Source: Phycisphaerales bacterium (lineage in GTDB: Bacteria > Planctomycetota > Phycisphaerae > Phycisphaerales > SM1A02). From it: 64,000 nt of DNA. The notes under the pieces were generated by a model that was not told the DNA's origin, searched no databases, and saw only the letters and a list, made by a program, of their open reading frames with translations. The stretch covers positions 62,001 through 126,000 of the forward strand of contig JAQWTL010000007.1 of the NCBI GenBank assembly GCA_029242715.1, given 5' to 3'. The translations under genes were made by a program, and so were the position numbers. Shown here piece after piece: positions 16,835 through 26,171 of this stretch (the first letter of the stretch is position 1; each line of letters begins with the position of its first letter).

Positions 16835-18175
16835 ATGGACATCATCATCTGCGGTGGAGGCGACATTGGAGGGGCTGCTGCCGAAGCCCTGGCAAAGCGT
16901 GGGAACAACGTCACGGTGATCGATACCGATGAGTCCAGGCTTACTTTCCTTGACGAGCATCTGGATATCGCCAAGTTGCGTGGTGTTGCCAGTTCTGCCG
17001 AAACCCTTCGGGCTGCTGGCGCCGCTTCAGCAGATGCCGTCATTGCCGCCACCGGAATCGATGAGGTCAACCTTGTCTGCGCAACGGTGTCTGCATCACT
17101 TGGTGCTGATCGCACCTTGGCCAGAGTTGATCACTCGCTCTATCTCGGCAACGAGTCGATGGACTACGCAACATTGTTCTCGGTAGATCGACTCTTCTCA
17201 CCTGACCGGGCAACAGCGAGAGCCATGGCCGCCAGACTTTCGAATCCCGCAGCCCTTGTGGTTTCACGGGTCGCCCGTGGCACGGTCGAGGTTCAGGACT
17301 TCGAGATTGATGTCAATGGTGAAGTAGCAGGCAAGCGTCTTCGTGAAACAAACATGCCCCCAGGCTCCCGGGTCGTTGCCATTCGCCGAGATGATCACTG
17401 GAGGTTGCCAACCGCGGACTCCCGTTTCAAACCCGGTGACCGGGTGACCGTCGTTGTTGATTCCACGAAATTCGATGAACTTGACGGCCTCTTCACCTCC
17501 CATCGTGCTCGCCGGCGAAATGTCGTGATATTCGGAGGTTCGCCGGCCGCTGTCTGGCTGTGCCGAGCATTACGAAACCGAGCGGGCAGCATCAGGCTCT
17601 TCGAAGTTGATCAGGAACGGTCTGAAACACTTGCTGACAAGCTTGATTGGGTAACGGTCATGAATGCTGATCTCACAGCCGGTTCAGTCTTCGAGGAGCT
17701 GGCAGGAAACAAGGTCGATGCCTTCCTGGCGCTTGGCGATGATGATGAGAACATGTTGACCTGTGCCTTGGCCAAGCGGCATGGAATCCCAATGATTCTC
17801 ACGATGACACACCGAACATCCCTCACGCCATTGCTGGAGGATCTCGGAGTCACGGCTTCCTTCAACCCTTGCACCTCTGCACTGGAAGACATCATCCATT
17901 TCATTTCCGATGCGGATTTCGAAAGAGTGAGCCCCCTTGGCAGTGACGGATTGGAACTCGTGCGAGTCCGGATCGGAAAACGTTCCGCCCTTGCAGACAA
18001 GCCCTTGAATCAAGTGCCGCCGGATGCCGGACTCGTCGTTGCTGTCGTCGAGGACCAGGGGGAACATGGCCATGTTCCGAAACCCGATGACATCCTCGCC
18101 GCTGGTCGTCATGTCCTTGTAGCGTGCGAAACCGGACGGGAAAAACAATTGCGCAAGATGTTTGACGCAGAGTGA
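16835..18175 (+). CDS. trkA: Trk potassium uptake regulatory subunit TrkA
   Basis: A 446-residue peripheral protein with two RCK-N/RCK-C pairs, as in canonical TrkA. It binds NAD(H) or nucleotides and gates the TrkH channel. The first Rossmann repeat has the full GGGDIG dinucleotide motif and an acidic VIDTDE end. The second (VVIFGGSPAAVWLC ... LFEVDQE) has a looser Gly motif, so it may bind nucleotide weakly or not at all. GDDDENMLTCALAK is typical of the family. trkH follows after 7 bases, giving a two-gene operon. Confidence 0.94.
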   Translation: MDIIICGGGDIGGAAAEALAKRGNNVTVIDTDESRLTFLDEHLDIAKLRGVASSAETLRAAGAASADAVIAATGIDEVNLVCATVSASLGADRTLARVDHSLYLGNESMDYATLFSVDRLFSPDRATARAMAARLSNPAALVVSRVARGTVEVQDFEIDVNGEVAGKRLRETNMPPGSRVVAIRRDDHWRLPTADSRFKPGDRVTVVVDSTKFDELDGLFTSHRARRRNVVIFGGSPAAVWLCRALRNRAGSIRLFEVDQERSETLADKLDWVTVMNADLTAGSVFEELAGNKVDAFLALGDDDENMLTCALAKRHGIPMILTMTHRTSLTPLLEDLGVTASFNPCTSALEDIIHFISDADFERVSPLGSDGLELVRVRIGKRSALADKPLNQVPPDAGLVVAVVEDQGEHGHVPKPDDILAAGRHVLVACETGREKQLRKMFDAE

Positions 18176-18182
18176 TGACACC

Positions 18183-19775
18183 ATGAACATGCGCATGGTC
18201 CTTGGCCAACTTGGAAAAGTGATCGCCCTGCTGGGAATCATCCTGGCGATCATTGGCGTCTGGGGCTTCATCGTGCCCTTTGATGAGGGGCTCCGCGAAG
18301 AACGCGCCGACCTTGCCCTCCTGATCAGCAGCGGATCCGCTCTCGTCATCGGCGGCTTCACCTGGGTTCTGATGCTTGGCTTTCAGGATGTGCGGCGAAC
18401 CATCCTCCGTGGTGAACCGCATGGAATCGAAGCGGGTCAGCGCATGGGCCGCCGCGAAGCGTTACTGCTGGTCTCATCCGCCTGGATCGTAGGTGCGTTC
18501 TTCATTGGCTTGCCATACCTGTTGTGGGCATACCTCGATGGCAACGTGTCTGAGTCTCATGCTTTTCGATCCCCCGTTGACTGCTACTTCGAGGCCATGA
18601 GTGGCCTGAGTACAACAGGCGCCACCGTTCTCTCGGATGTCGACGGGCTGCCCTTGACACTTTTGTTCTGGCGTGCGCTTTCCCAGTGGCTGGGCGGACT
18701 GGGCATCCTTGTCCTTCTGGTTGCGCTGCTGCCTGGAGCAGGTGTATCCGCGAAACGACTGTTCCGCTTTGAGGCGCCGGGTCCCGACTCCGAAGGCGTA
18801 CGTCCCACGATGCGTGACACGGCTCGAAGACTGTGGACCATGTACCTCTTTCTGACCGGATTGCAGGTTGTCTGCCTGCTCTTTGCGGGCATGTCCGTCT
18901 TCAATGCGTTCTGTCATACGTTCACCACTCTGGCCACGGGTGGATTTGCCACTCACGATCACAGCATGGCCGGAGCTGAAACTGTTGGCATCCAGGTGAT
19001 CGTCATCGTGTTCATGGTCATGGCCGGAACAAATTTCGGCATCCTGCACATGGTTCTCCAGAGGCAATGGAAGAACATCTGGCGTGATACGGAACTGAGG
19101 GTCTATCTCGGGATCCTGCTGATCGGCTGCGGTCTTGTCATTGGAAGCCTTCTCGTGAACGGTGGCACGATGTACTTCGTCAATGGAACCGAGGCCCCTG
19201 TCACCGCCGGAAATGCCGTACTGGATGGAATCTTCACGACGGTATCGCAACAGAGTACGACCGGCTTCACCTCTGCTGATTACAACGCATGGCCCTTTGT
19301 TGCAAAGACCGTGATCATCTCAGTGATGTTCGTCGGTGGCTGCGGTGGTTCTACAGCTGGTGGCATCAAGGTCATCCGGATCTGGATCACCCTCCGTGTC
19401 CTCTGGCGACAAATGGCGCGAGTAGCCAACCCGACCGTCGTTCGCCCCATACGGATCTCAGGGCAGTCTCTTGATTCGGAACAGATGCTTGGTGCCATCA
19501 GCTACACGATGACCATCTTCATTCTGTTTGCGCTGAGCGCCGTCATTCTGCAGCTGCTCGAGGGCAATGAATGTGGATTTGTCACATCAGCGACCGCAAG
19601 CCTTGCCACACTCTGCACGGTCGGGCCTGGCCTCAATCAAGTCGGCGCCATTGAAAACTATGCATGGTTCTCGGATGCCAGCAAGATCTTCATGTGTTTT
19701 CTGATGTTGGTCGGCCGGCTCGAATTGTTTGCCGTCTTCGTGCTCTTCCAGCCCCGGTTCTGGAGCGGACGCTGA
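18183..19775 (+). CDS. trkH: Trk potassium transporter membrane subunit TrkH
   Basis: A 530-residue inner-membrane potassium channel-like transporter. The four pore loops of the SKT superfamily are visible with their Gly filters: MSGLSTTGATVL, TTLATGGFATHD, QQSTTGFTSADY and ATLCTVGPGLNQVG. The intramembrane-loop-like stretch GGCGGSTAGGIKVIRI is the TrkH/KtrB signature. The ATG at 18183 follows the trkA stop by 7 bases; a TTG at 18162 in frame would overlap trkA. The first 60 residues hold two extra helices before the core, as in TrkH rather than KtrB. Confidence 0.95.
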   Translation: MNMRMVLGQLGKVIALLGIILAIIGVWGFIVPFDEGLREERADLALLISSGSALVIGGFTWVLMLGFQDVRRTILRGEPHGIEAGQRMGRREALLLVSSAWIVGAFFIGLPYLLWAYLDGNVSESHAFRSPVDCYFEAMSGLSTTGATVLSDVDGLPLTLLFWRALSQWLGGLGILVLLVALLPGAGVSAKRLFRFEAPGPDSEGVRPTMRDTARRLWTMYLFLTGLQVVCLLFAGMSVFNAFCHTFTTLATGGFATHDHSMAGAETVGIQVIVIVFMVMAGTNFGILHMVLQRQWKNIWRDTELRVYLGILLIGCGLVIGSLLVNGGTMYFVNGTEAPVTAGNAVLDGIFTTVSQQSTTGFTSADYNAWPFVAKTVIISVMFVGGCGGSTAGGIKVIRIWITLRVLWRQMARVANPTVVRPIRISGQSLDSEQMLGAISYTMTIFILFALSAVILQLLEGNECGFVTSATASLATLCTVGPGLNQVGAIENYAWFSDASKIFMCFLMLVGRLELFAVFVLFQPRFWSGR

Positions 19776-19781
19776 CTGGAA

Positions 19782-20339
19782 TCACATGGGCTTTTCTTCG
19801 GCTGTCTGATCGTAGATTTCGAGCAGCTTCGCCTTGTCAAAGACCATCTCGTTTCGAGTCAGCCCGACAACCTCGTAACGAGGCGTCAACTCAATGGCGT
19901 CAACTGGGCAGGCTTCCTCGCACATGCCACAGAAGATGCAACGCAATTCGTCAATATCGAACTGCTTGGGGTACTTCTCGCGGTCATCCCATGGCGATTC
20001 CTCGCCAACGATATGGATGCAGTTTGCTGGACATGCCGTGGCACACATGAAACAGGCCACGCATCGCACGCGGCCGTCTTCATCCCGGTTCAACCGGTGA
20101 ACACCTCTGAAGGTCTCGCGATACTGGCCGCCATCCAGGACATCACGGTCATCCCGCTTTTCTTCGGGATACTGAACAACGTGGATGTTCCGCTTGTTCT
20201 TGCCATCCCGACCCACATTCCCCAGGCAGTGCCGGAGAGTGGTCCCCAGGCCTTTGAATACAGCCGGAAGGAACAGACGCTCCGCAGCGTTGAAGCCCTT
20301 GGGGGTGACATCGATGAATGAATGGTCTTCTTTGGACAT
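19782..20339 (-). CDS. nuoI: NADH-quinone oxidoreductase subunit I (NuoI-type 8Fe-8S ferredoxin)
   Basis: A 185-residue iron-sulphur protein. Two complete ferredoxin motifs, CVACFMCATACP and CIFCGMCEEACP, would hold clusters N6a and N6b that carry electrons to the quinone in complex I. Flanking blocks (YRETFRGVHRLNRDEDGRVR, DIDELRCIFCG, VFDKAKLLEI) match NuoI and not a free ferredoxin. The ATG at 20339 is used; the GGAGGAG site lies 16 bases away, a little far, so the start is uncertain. No other nuo gene is adjacent: the gene stands alone between trkH and the atp operon. Confidence 0.9.
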   Translation of the reverse strand: MSKEDHSFIDVTPKGFNAAERLFLPAVFKGLGTTLRHCLGNVGRDGKNKRNIHVVQYPEEKRDDRDVLDGGQYRETFRGVHRLNRDEDGRVRCVACFMCATACPANCIHIVGEESPWDDREKYPKQFDIDELRCIFCGMCEEACPVDAIELTPRYEVVGLTRNEMVFDKAKLLEIYDQTAEEKPM

Positions 20340-20441
20340 GCGAGTCTCATGGTAGCTCCTCCAAGGCCCACTGCGAACACCCGACAGGTCAATGGAGACA
20401 ACGTTAGGCTGTAGGCCCCGGAGGCCCGGCAGGAGACGACA

Positions 20442-20744
20442 ATGCCTGATGCCCGACCGCCAGTAACCAAACCCGACATCGGGGCCACCATGCAGACTGC
20501 CAGCATGATCTGGCAATCCATCAGCGAGGTTGCTTCAGGCGCGATCATCGGCTGGGTACTGGACTGGGCCTTTGATACGGACCGGATTTTCCTTCTGATT
20601 TGTGGCCTGATCGGGATTGGCGTGGGAATGACCACCTTCATCAGGACCGCCCTGAAGGAGAGCAGAAAGGCCGCACAGGAGAGCCTTCGATTCCGGTCAC
20701 ACCGGAATCCTGATGGGCCTGGAAACACTGGAGATCAGGATTGA
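20442..20744 (+). CDS. atpZ: AtpZ/AtpI-family ATP synthase accessory protein (first gene of the atp operon)
   Basis: A 100-residue small membrane protein. Its two short helices (VASGAIIGWVLDWAFDT, FLLICGLIGIGVGMTTFI) match the AtpZ (ATPase gene 1) family that precedes many F-ATPase operons; family members have been linked to magnesium or calcium transport and c-ring assembly. GWVLDW...GLIGIGVG is the usual core. The ATG at 20442 has AGGAG 7 bases upstream. Its stop overlaps the start of the next gene. It marks the 5' end of the atp operon. Confidence 0.82.
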   Translation: MPDARPPVTKPDIGATMQTASMIWQSISEVASGAIIGWVLDWAFDTDRIFLLICGLIGIGVGMTTFIRTALKESRKAAQESLRFRSHRNPDGPGNTGDQD

Positions 20745-21190
20745 ATAGCCCCTCATCACTCGGGAAACAGCCTTCTGGCCCGTTGCCAATGGGGACTCTC
20801 CTCGTCGGACAGCTGGTCGCTGGCTGTATCGCCGCCATTCTGTGGACTCTGGGGACCCTGGGAGGCGGATTTGGGACCACAGTGCTGTTTGAAGGGCTGG
20901 CTGAGGTGGGCCTGGTCACAGCCGTCGCCCTCCTCTGCACCATCGCAATCGCCCCTTGGACTGTCAGGCCAGCTGGGACCTGGGCAATAGTCCTGATGAC
21001 CACCTCACTTGTCCGGCTGGTGATCATCATCGGCCTGTCGCTATTGCTATACTCCGCGGCTCGCATGGCCCCTAAAGCCCTTGTCGTATCGGCTTTCGTG
21101 ACCATTGCGGCCGTCCTGATCGCAGAAACTCTGGTGACCACACGCTTCCTGAGCCGGTTGAAAAGCGAAAGCAAGACAACCAGTCCCTAG
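20741..21190 (+). CDS. atpI: AtpI-like membrane protein of the ATP synthase operon
   Basis: A 149-residue protein with four predicted helices (LLVGQLVAGCIAAILWTLG, LAEVGLVTAVALLCTIAIA, LVRLVIIIGLSLLLYSAA, ALVVSAFVTIAAVLIAE), the size and position expected for AtpI, which helps assemble the c-ring. Sequence similarity to named AtpI proteins is weak by eye, so the name relies partly on gene order. The TTG at 20741 overlaps the atpZ stop and has GGAG 7 bases before it; an ATG at 20789 lacks a site. Confidence 0.7.
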   Translation: MNSPSSLGKQPSGPLPMGTLLVGQLVAGCIAAILWTLGTLGGGFGTTVLFEGLAEVGLVTAVALLCTIAIAPWTVRPAGTWAIVLMTTSLVRLVIIIGLSLLLYSAARMAPKALVVSAFVTIAAVLIAETLVTTRFLSRLKSESKTTSP

Positions 21191-21223
21191 CACTTCATTA
21201 CTTACTGCAAGAGCACCAAATTC

Positions 21224-22174
21224 ATGCTCCCGCTGCTGGCCTCCTCAAATCCAACTCACCATGTCATGGACAAGCCCATCATTGGTGGAGAAGGCGCGCT
21301 TTTCAGTGGCCCGGAAATTTTCGGTCAACCAACACTGACCATGCATATGGTCACGCTTTTCATCGCAGGAATCATCTCGTTCCTCGTACTGCTTCGTGCG
21401 GCGAAAGCCATCTCCACCGGAGATGAAGGTCAAGGCATGTATCGCTACCTCACGAAAGGTCGCGTCTCGCAGTTGATCGAAGTCTTCACGCTCTTCCTCG
21501 TTGAGAACACCATTCGGCCGATTCTCAAGGAAGACACCCGACGCTTCGTTCCGATTCTGCTTTCCCTGTTCTTCTTCGTGCTCACGTGCAACCTGATGGG
21601 ACTGATTCCATTCCTTGACGTTCAGCATGTCATTGGCCCTGATGTCGAAGGCCAGAAGATCTGGACGGTCTTTGGTGGCACCGCCACGGCCAACCTGAGT
21701 GTGACACTCGGCCTTGCAATCGTTGCCTTCATGGCGATTCAGTACCAGGGATTCCGTTCACTGGGAGTCAAGGGCTACCTTTCTCACCTCACCGGTGGCG
21801 CCCCGATGGCACTGCTCCCGATGATGATTCCGCTCGAGATTGCTGGCATGCTCATCAAGCCTGCCGCACTGGCCATTCGTCTCTTTGCAAACATGTTTGC
21901 CGGCCACACCATGATGGCGGTAATCGCCATGTTCGGAATGCTGACCTACCAGGCCACTGAAAGCATTGCAGTGACTGGCGCCATCTCGATTATTTCCGTG
22001 ATTGCCGCCCTGGCCATCAGCTTCCTGGAGCTGTTCGTGGCCTTCCTTCAGGCATTCATCTTCATGTTCCTGACCACGGTGTTCCTCGGCCAGATGACAC
22101 ACCACCATGAACATGACGAACACCATGAACAAGACCATGCTCATGACGGGCTAGAACTCGCAGGGGCACACTGA
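21224..22174 (+). CDS. atpB: F0F1 ATP synthase subunit a
   Basis: A 316-residue integral membrane subunit that forms the ion half-channels of the F0 motor. The essential Arg is in LIKPAALAIRLFANMFAGH (about residue 219). Earlier helices include PILLSLFFFVLTCNLMGLIP, another family hallmark. It is longer than E. coli AtpB (271), mainly through the N-terminus and a His/Asp/Glu-rich C-terminal tail (HHHEHDEHHEQDHAH) of unusual composition, which could bind metal. It lies between atpI and atpE in the standard order. Confidence 0.96.
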   Translation: MLPLLASSNPTHHVMDKPIIGGEGALFSGPEIFGQPTLTMHMVTLFIAGIISFLVLLRAAKAISTGDEGQGMYRYLTKGRVSQLIEVFTLFLVENTIRPILKEDTRRFVPILLSLFFFVLTCNLMGLIPFLDVQHVIGPDVEGQKIWTVFGGTATANLSVTLGLAIVAFMAIQYQGFRSLGVKGYLSHLTGGAPMALLPMMIPLEIAGMLIKPAALAIRLFANMFAGHTMMAVIAMFGMLTYQATESIAVTGAISIISVIAALAISFLELFVAFLQAFIFMFLTTVFLGQMTHHHEHDEHHEQDHAHDGLELAGAH

Positions 22175-22290
22175 CAGACTTTTCCCGGAATGGGCCGGGA
22201 TCGATCTTTGACTGTTTCCGGGTGTCTCCCATTACACCCGATCACATGCTCACTCAATACGAGTACCCAGTAAGGAAAGCGACGAGAATA

Positions 22291-22620
22291 ATGAAGCACT
22301 TCCTGATCCTCATCGGAACCACCTTCGCCGCACTGCTCTTTTTTGGTGGTGATACCGCCATGGCAGCCGAAGGTGATGCCGCTACCAACGTTGTAAGCAT
22401 TGGCCAGGGCCTCAAAGGCATTGGTGGTGGCATTGCCGCCGCCTTCGCTGCTGTTGGCGCTGGCATTGGCATCGGCCGCATTGGCGGCAGTGGTGTCGAA
22501 TCAATCGCCCGTCAGCCAGAACTGGCCGGCACGATCTCAACCCAGATGATCATCTTCGCGGCCCTCGTCGAGGGCGTTGCCCTCTTCGCAGTAGTCGTCG
22601 GACTGCTTGCGATCCTCTGA
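22291..22620 (+). CDS. atpE: F0F1 ATP synthase subunit c
   Basis: A 109-residue proteolipid forming the rotating c-ring. The ATG at 22291 gives an N-terminal signal-like helix (FLILIGTTFAALLFFGG ... AMAA) before the two-helix hairpin; such leaders occur in several planctomycetes. Helix 1 holds AVGAGIGIGRIGG, the loop is ARQPE, and the ion-carrying Glu is in FAALVEGVALF (about residue 94). Gly rather than Ser/Thr after the Glu, and no Gln in helix 1, point to protons rather than sodium. The frame is open upstream to 22222, but no good start is there. Confidence 0.94.
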   Translation: MKHFLILIGTTFAALLFFGGDTAMAAEGDAATNVVSIGQGLKGIGGGIAAAFAAVGAGIGIGRIGGSGVESIARQPELAGTISTQMIIFAALVEGVALFAVVVGLLAIL

Positions 22621-22687
22621 TCTGACCGTGTGCATTTGAGCCCGGTGGTGACTCGATTTACCCCGGGCCGGTGCTTGGAGACGTTCG

Positions 22688-23218
22688 ATGAACGGTATGT
22701 TGATACTGGCTGCAGGACAGTCACCCGTTGATGTTCAGTTGATCTCACTGATCACGACGATTGTCGTATTCCTGCTGTTCTTCTTTGCAGCGGCCTACCT
22801 TGTGTGGCCCAAGATCATGTCTGGTCTCGATGAACGAGAACAGAAGATCCGGCGTGAAATCGAGTCTGCGGAAGCAGCTCGTGCCGAGGCTGCCGAATCA
22901 CTCAAGCGGCAGGAAGAAGAACTCAACGAGGCACGACGGCAGGCTACCGCCATGGTTGCCAAGGCCAAGGCCGATGCAGAGCACCACGCTGGTGAACTGC
23001 GTCGACGGGCTGAAGACGAACTCCATTCGATGCGGACCCAGGCATCGAAGGAGATCAAGGCTGCCAAGGAGTCTGCCATCAGCGAGCTCAATGCTCAGGC
23101 CGCCAGCATGGCGACCTCGATCGCCGGCCGCATCCTCCATCGTGAAATCTCCGCGGACGACCAGCGTGACCTCATTGATGATTCACTGAAGTCCTTTGCA
23201 GCATCAAACGACAACTGA
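22688..23218 (+). CDS. atpF: F0F1 ATP synthase subunit b
   Basis: A 176-residue peripheral stalk subunit. One membrane helix (LITTIVVFLLFFFAAAYLVW) is followed by a long charged amphipathic coil (ESAEAARAEAAESLKRQEEE and onward) that dimerises and reaches to the delta subunit. PKIMSGLDEREQKIRREIE is the usual junction. The ATG at 22688 has GGAG 7 bases upstream. Only one b-type gene is seen in this operon, with no b' duplicate. Confidence 0.94.
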   Translation: MNGMLILAAGQSPVDVQLISLITTIVVFLLFFFAAAYLVWPKIMSGLDEREQKIRREIESAEAARAEAAESLKRQEEELNEARRQATAMVAKAKADAEHHAGELRRRAEDELHSMRTQASKEIKAAKESAISELNAQAASMATSIAGRILHREISADDQRDLIDDSLKSFAASNDN

Positions 23219-23235
23219 ACTGAAACGGCCTGATC

Positions 23236-23841
23236 ATGGCGACTCATACTGACACCCTTGCTCGAATCTACGCACGCAGCCTCTTCGAACTCTGCGAAGA
23301 AGCTGGTGGTCGTGATCGTGCAATGGAAGTCGCTGATGAGCTGGAACAGATCTGCGAGCTGGCGCGATCCAACTCGTCGTTCAAGGAGTTCCTCAGTTCA
23401 CCGTTGCTTGAAGTCACTGCGCGTGGCGACAGCCTGAAGGCGATCTTCGAGAACAAGGTCAGCGACCTTGTTCTCAGATTCCTCCTGGTTCTCAACACGA
23501 ATGATCGACTTGGGCACCTTGAACCAATCGAGGCCGCTCTGATTCAGATCGTCCACCAGCAATGGGGACGTGTCGAGGTCGATGTGACAACGGCAAAGCC
23601 ACTTGATGATGCCGCCAAAGAATCGCTCGTCACTAAACTCAAGTCGGCACTTGGCAAGGACCCTGTGGTCCACTCGTATGTCAACCCTGACCTCATCGGT
23701 GGTGTCACACTGCGAATCGGTGATCAACTGATCGATGGATCGGTTGCCACGCAACTCCGCCGCCTTGAGCGTGATCTCAAGAAGGCCGGAGGCCATGAAA
23801 TCCGTATGCATCCCGACCGATTCCTCGGGGAGATCGCCTGA
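23236..23841 (+). CDS. atpH: F0F1 ATP synthase subunit delta
   Basis: A 201-residue OSCP/delta subunit connecting the peripheral stalk to the F1 head. The N-terminal helical domain starts with TLARIYARSLFELCEEAG. The C-terminal signature is seen in VDVTTAKPLDDAAKESLVTK and VNPDLIGGVTLRIGDQLIDGSVATQLRRL, the most conserved part of the family. It starts 17 bases after atpF. Its stop overlaps the start of the inserted SIMPL gene (TGATG) rather than leading to atpA, which is unusual. Confidence 0.94.
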   Translation: MATHTDTLARIYARSLFELCEEAGGRDRAMEVADELEQICELARSNSSFKEFLSSPLLEVTARGDSLKAIFENKVSDLVLRFLLVLNTNDRLGHLEPIEAALIQIVHQQWGRVEVDVTTAKPLDDAAKESLVTKLKSALGKDPVVHSYVNPDLIGGVTLRIGDQLIDGSVATQLRRLERDLKKAGGHEIRMHPDRFLGEIA

Positions 23842-24602
23842 TGACACCCCGCTGGGTCATCCTGATCCTCCTCTGTCTTCAGGCAGGCATGGTCCATGCC
23901 CAGCCCGCCCCATCGGTTCCACAGTTGACCATCACGGGTAACAGCGAGATGGATGTGCCTGCTGATGAACTGCTCATCAGACTTGGTGCCAATGTCAACA
24001 ATCAATCACTGGCTGCGGCCAGAAGCGATGTGGACAAGCGAATGAACTCGATTGTCGAGGCACTGGGCAAACTGGGGCTCAAGTCCAGCAAGGACTTCCA
24101 TACCTCGAGATATGACGTGCAGCCCCAGTGGAGCAAACGTCCCCGGCAGAGAAACCCGGACGCCGAATGGAAACCCGAATTGCTGGGTTATGAAGTGCAG
24201 TCGTTCGTCCAGGTAAAGACTGACAAGCTTCAACTTGCCGGCCAGATCATCGAAGCAACTGTGGCCGCTGGCGCCAACGACATCGGCGGAGTTCAATTCA
24301 GCCTGGCCGATCCTCGAACTCGTCGGGATGAAGCCATTCAACAAGCTGCCCGAAATGCGATGGATGATGCACGCACGCTTGCAGTCGCAACGAATACCCG
24401 CCTTGTTCGCATCATCGAGATGAGTATCAACAGTACAGGCTACAACCCGATCCCAGCCAAACGGTCAATGGCCGTTGGGCGAGTCGCCTCCGCCGGTTCG
24501 ACGCCCGTCATGGCGGCAGGCCAGGTCCAGGTGAATGCTTCGGTAACCATTGTTTATGAGATTGAATCCAACGGCGACAATGCCGTCCTCGGAAAAGAGT
24601 GA
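23841..24602 (+). CDS. SIMPL-domain (DUF541) exported protein, inserted in the atp operon
   Basis: A 253-residue protein with a Sec signal peptide (WVILILLCLQAGMVHAQ). The mature part fits the SIMPL/DUF541 family: LTITGNSEMDVPADELLIRLG, the central RYDVQPQWSK ... GYEVQSFVQVK, AGANDIGGVQFSLADPR, EAIQQAARNAMDDARTLA and a closing VQVNASVTIVYEI. Relatives are periplasmic or outer-membrane-associated proteins with suggested stress roles; no catalytic activity is established. The start overlaps the atpH stop, and atpA follows 18 bases after its stop, so it is an integral part of the operon. Nothing in its composition marks recent transfer. Confidence 0.88.
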   Translation: MTPRWVILILLCLQAGMVHAQPAPSVPQLTITGNSEMDVPADELLIRLGANVNNQSLAAARSDVDKRMNSIVEALGKLGLKSSKDFHTSRYDVQPQWSKRPRQRNPDAEWKPELLGYEVQSFVQVKTDKLQLAGQIIEATVAAGANDIGGVQFSLADPRTRRDEAIQQAARNAMDDARTLAVATNTRLVRIIEMSINSTGYNPIPAKRSMAVGRVASAGSTPVMAAGQVQVNASVTIVYEIESNGDNAVLGKE

Positions 24603-24620
24603 GACAGGAAGGAACGTATC

Positions 24621-26171
24621 GTGAAGATCAAGACTGACGAAATCACTTCAGTCATCAAGCAGGAAATCGAGCAGTACTCCAGCCAGCTTGAGATCTCGGA
24701 GGTTGGCCAGGTAGTCGAGGTCGGTGACGGCATCGCTCGCATCTACGGCCTCTCCAATGTCATGGCCAGTGAACTTCTCGAGTTCGAAACGAACAAGGGA
24801 ACGGTCATGGGCCAGGCGATGAACCTGGAGGAAGACACCGTCGGCGCCATCATTTATGGCGACTACCTCGCCGTTCGTGAAGGTGACACGGTCCGCTCGA
24901 CCAATCGCCTCCTTGAAGTGCCCGTGGGCGAAGCCATGCTCGGCCGAATGGTCGACCCGCTTGGCGAGCCGCTGGATGGCAAAGGTCCCATCGACAGCAC
25001 CACGACCATGAAGCTTGACATCGTTGCGCCTGGCATCGCTGCCCGACAGCCGGTGAAAGAACCGCTGCAGACGGGCATCAAAGCCATCGACTCCATGATT
25101 CCTGTTGGTCGCGGCCAGCGAGAACTGATCATTGGCGATCGAAAGACAGGCAAGACCGCTGTTGCGATCGACGCGATCATCAACCAGAAGGAATACTGGG
25201 GCACAGATGACGCAGTGGTCTGCATCTACGTCGCTGTCGGCCAGAAGGACTCCACGGTTGCCGGTGTCGTAGACACGCTGCGTTCCCATGGCGCCATGGA
25301 TTACACGATCGTCGTCAACGCTGGTTCGTCCAGTGCAGCACCACTTCAGTACATCGCCCCCTACGCCGGTACGGCCATGGGCGAGTATTTCATGTGGCAA
25401 GGCAAGGAAGGCAAGACGCCCAAGCATGTCCTGTGCATCTATGACGATCTTTCCAAGCAGGCCACTGCTTACCGCCAGCTTTCGCTGCTCCTGCGGCGCC
25501 CGCCCGGTCGTGAAGCCTACCCCGGTGACGTCTTCTATCTGCACAGCCGCCTTCTGGAACGGTCCACCAAGCTCTCTGATGAGAACGGTGGCGGTTCCCT
25601 GACAGCCCTTCCGATCATTGAAACCCAGGAAGGCGACGTCTCCGCATACATCCCCACAAACGTGATTTCAATCACCGACGGTCAGATCTACCTCCAGCCG
25701 GAACTCTTCGCCTCGGGCGTACGTCCGGCCGTAAACGTGGGTATTTCCGTGAGCCGCGTAGGTGGTAACGCTCAGATCAAGGCCATGAAGGAAGTCGCAG
25801 GCTCACTGCGTCTTGACCTGGCTGCCTTCCGTGAACTGGAAGCTTTCGCCCAGCTTGGAACCGAGTTGGACAAAGCCTCCAAGCAGCAGTTGGAGCGTGG
25901 TGCCAGGATGGTCGAGTTGCTCAAACAGGGCCAGTACCACCCCTTCACTGCCATTGATCAGTGCATCTCGATCTTCGCCGGTACCAAGGGCCTGTTGGAT
26001 GATCTCCCACTGCCATCTGTACATGCGTTCGAGGAAGCCATGCTGGATTACTTCCGTGGCCCCAAGTCGGAGCTCCGTGACAAGCTGGTGGAATCCAAGA
26101 GCTTCAAAGGGCTCGAAGGTGACTTTGAAGCAGCGATCAGGGAATTCAAGGATGGGTGGCAGGAAGCCTGA
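24621..26171 (+). CDS. atpA: F0F1 ATP synthase subunit alpha
   Basis: A 516-residue subunit of the F1 hexamer carrying the non-catalytic nucleotide site. Walker A is GDRKTGKT (residues 172-179). Family signatures include [40 protein letters not shown] and the Arg finger region [10 protein letters not shown]. The GTG start at 24621 has AAGGA upstream. Length and motifs are normal. Unexpectedly, the next gene is not atpG but a small lipoprotein gene, so atpG, atpD and atpC must be encoded elsewhere. Confidence 0.97.
   Translation: MKIKTDEITSVIKQEIEQYSSQLEISEVGQVVEVGDGIARIYGLSNVMASELLEFETNKGTVMGQAMNLEEDTVGAIIYGDYLAVREGDTVRSTNRLLEVPVGEAMLGRMVDPLGEPLDGKGPIDSTTTMKLDIVAPGIAARQPVKEPLQTGIKAIDSMIPVGRGQRELIIGDRKTGKTAVAIDAIINQKEYWGTDDAVVCIYVAVGQKDSTVAGVVDTLRSHGAMDYTIVVNAGSSSAAPLQYIAPYAGTAMGEYFMWQGKEGKTPKHVLCIYDDLSKQATAYRQLSLLLRRPPGREAYPGDVFYLHSRLLERSTKLSDENGGGSLTALPIIETQEGDVSAYIPTNVISITDGQIYLQPELFASGVRPAVNVGISVSRVGGNAQIKAMKEVAGSLRLDLAAFRELEAFAQLGTELDKASKQQLERGARMVELLKQGQYHPFTAIDQCISIFAGTKGLLDDLPLPSVHAFEEAMLDYFRGPKSELRDKLVESKSFKGLEGDFEAAIREFKDGWQEA

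Noticed and set aside
18474-19250. A 258-codon minus-strand frame inside trkH
   Set aside because: Antisense to a fully recognisable TrkH; composition is that of a codon-usage shadow.
24648-25544. A 298-codon minus-strand open frame inside atpA
   Set aside because: It is antisense to atpA, whose motifs are complete, and has no family similarity.
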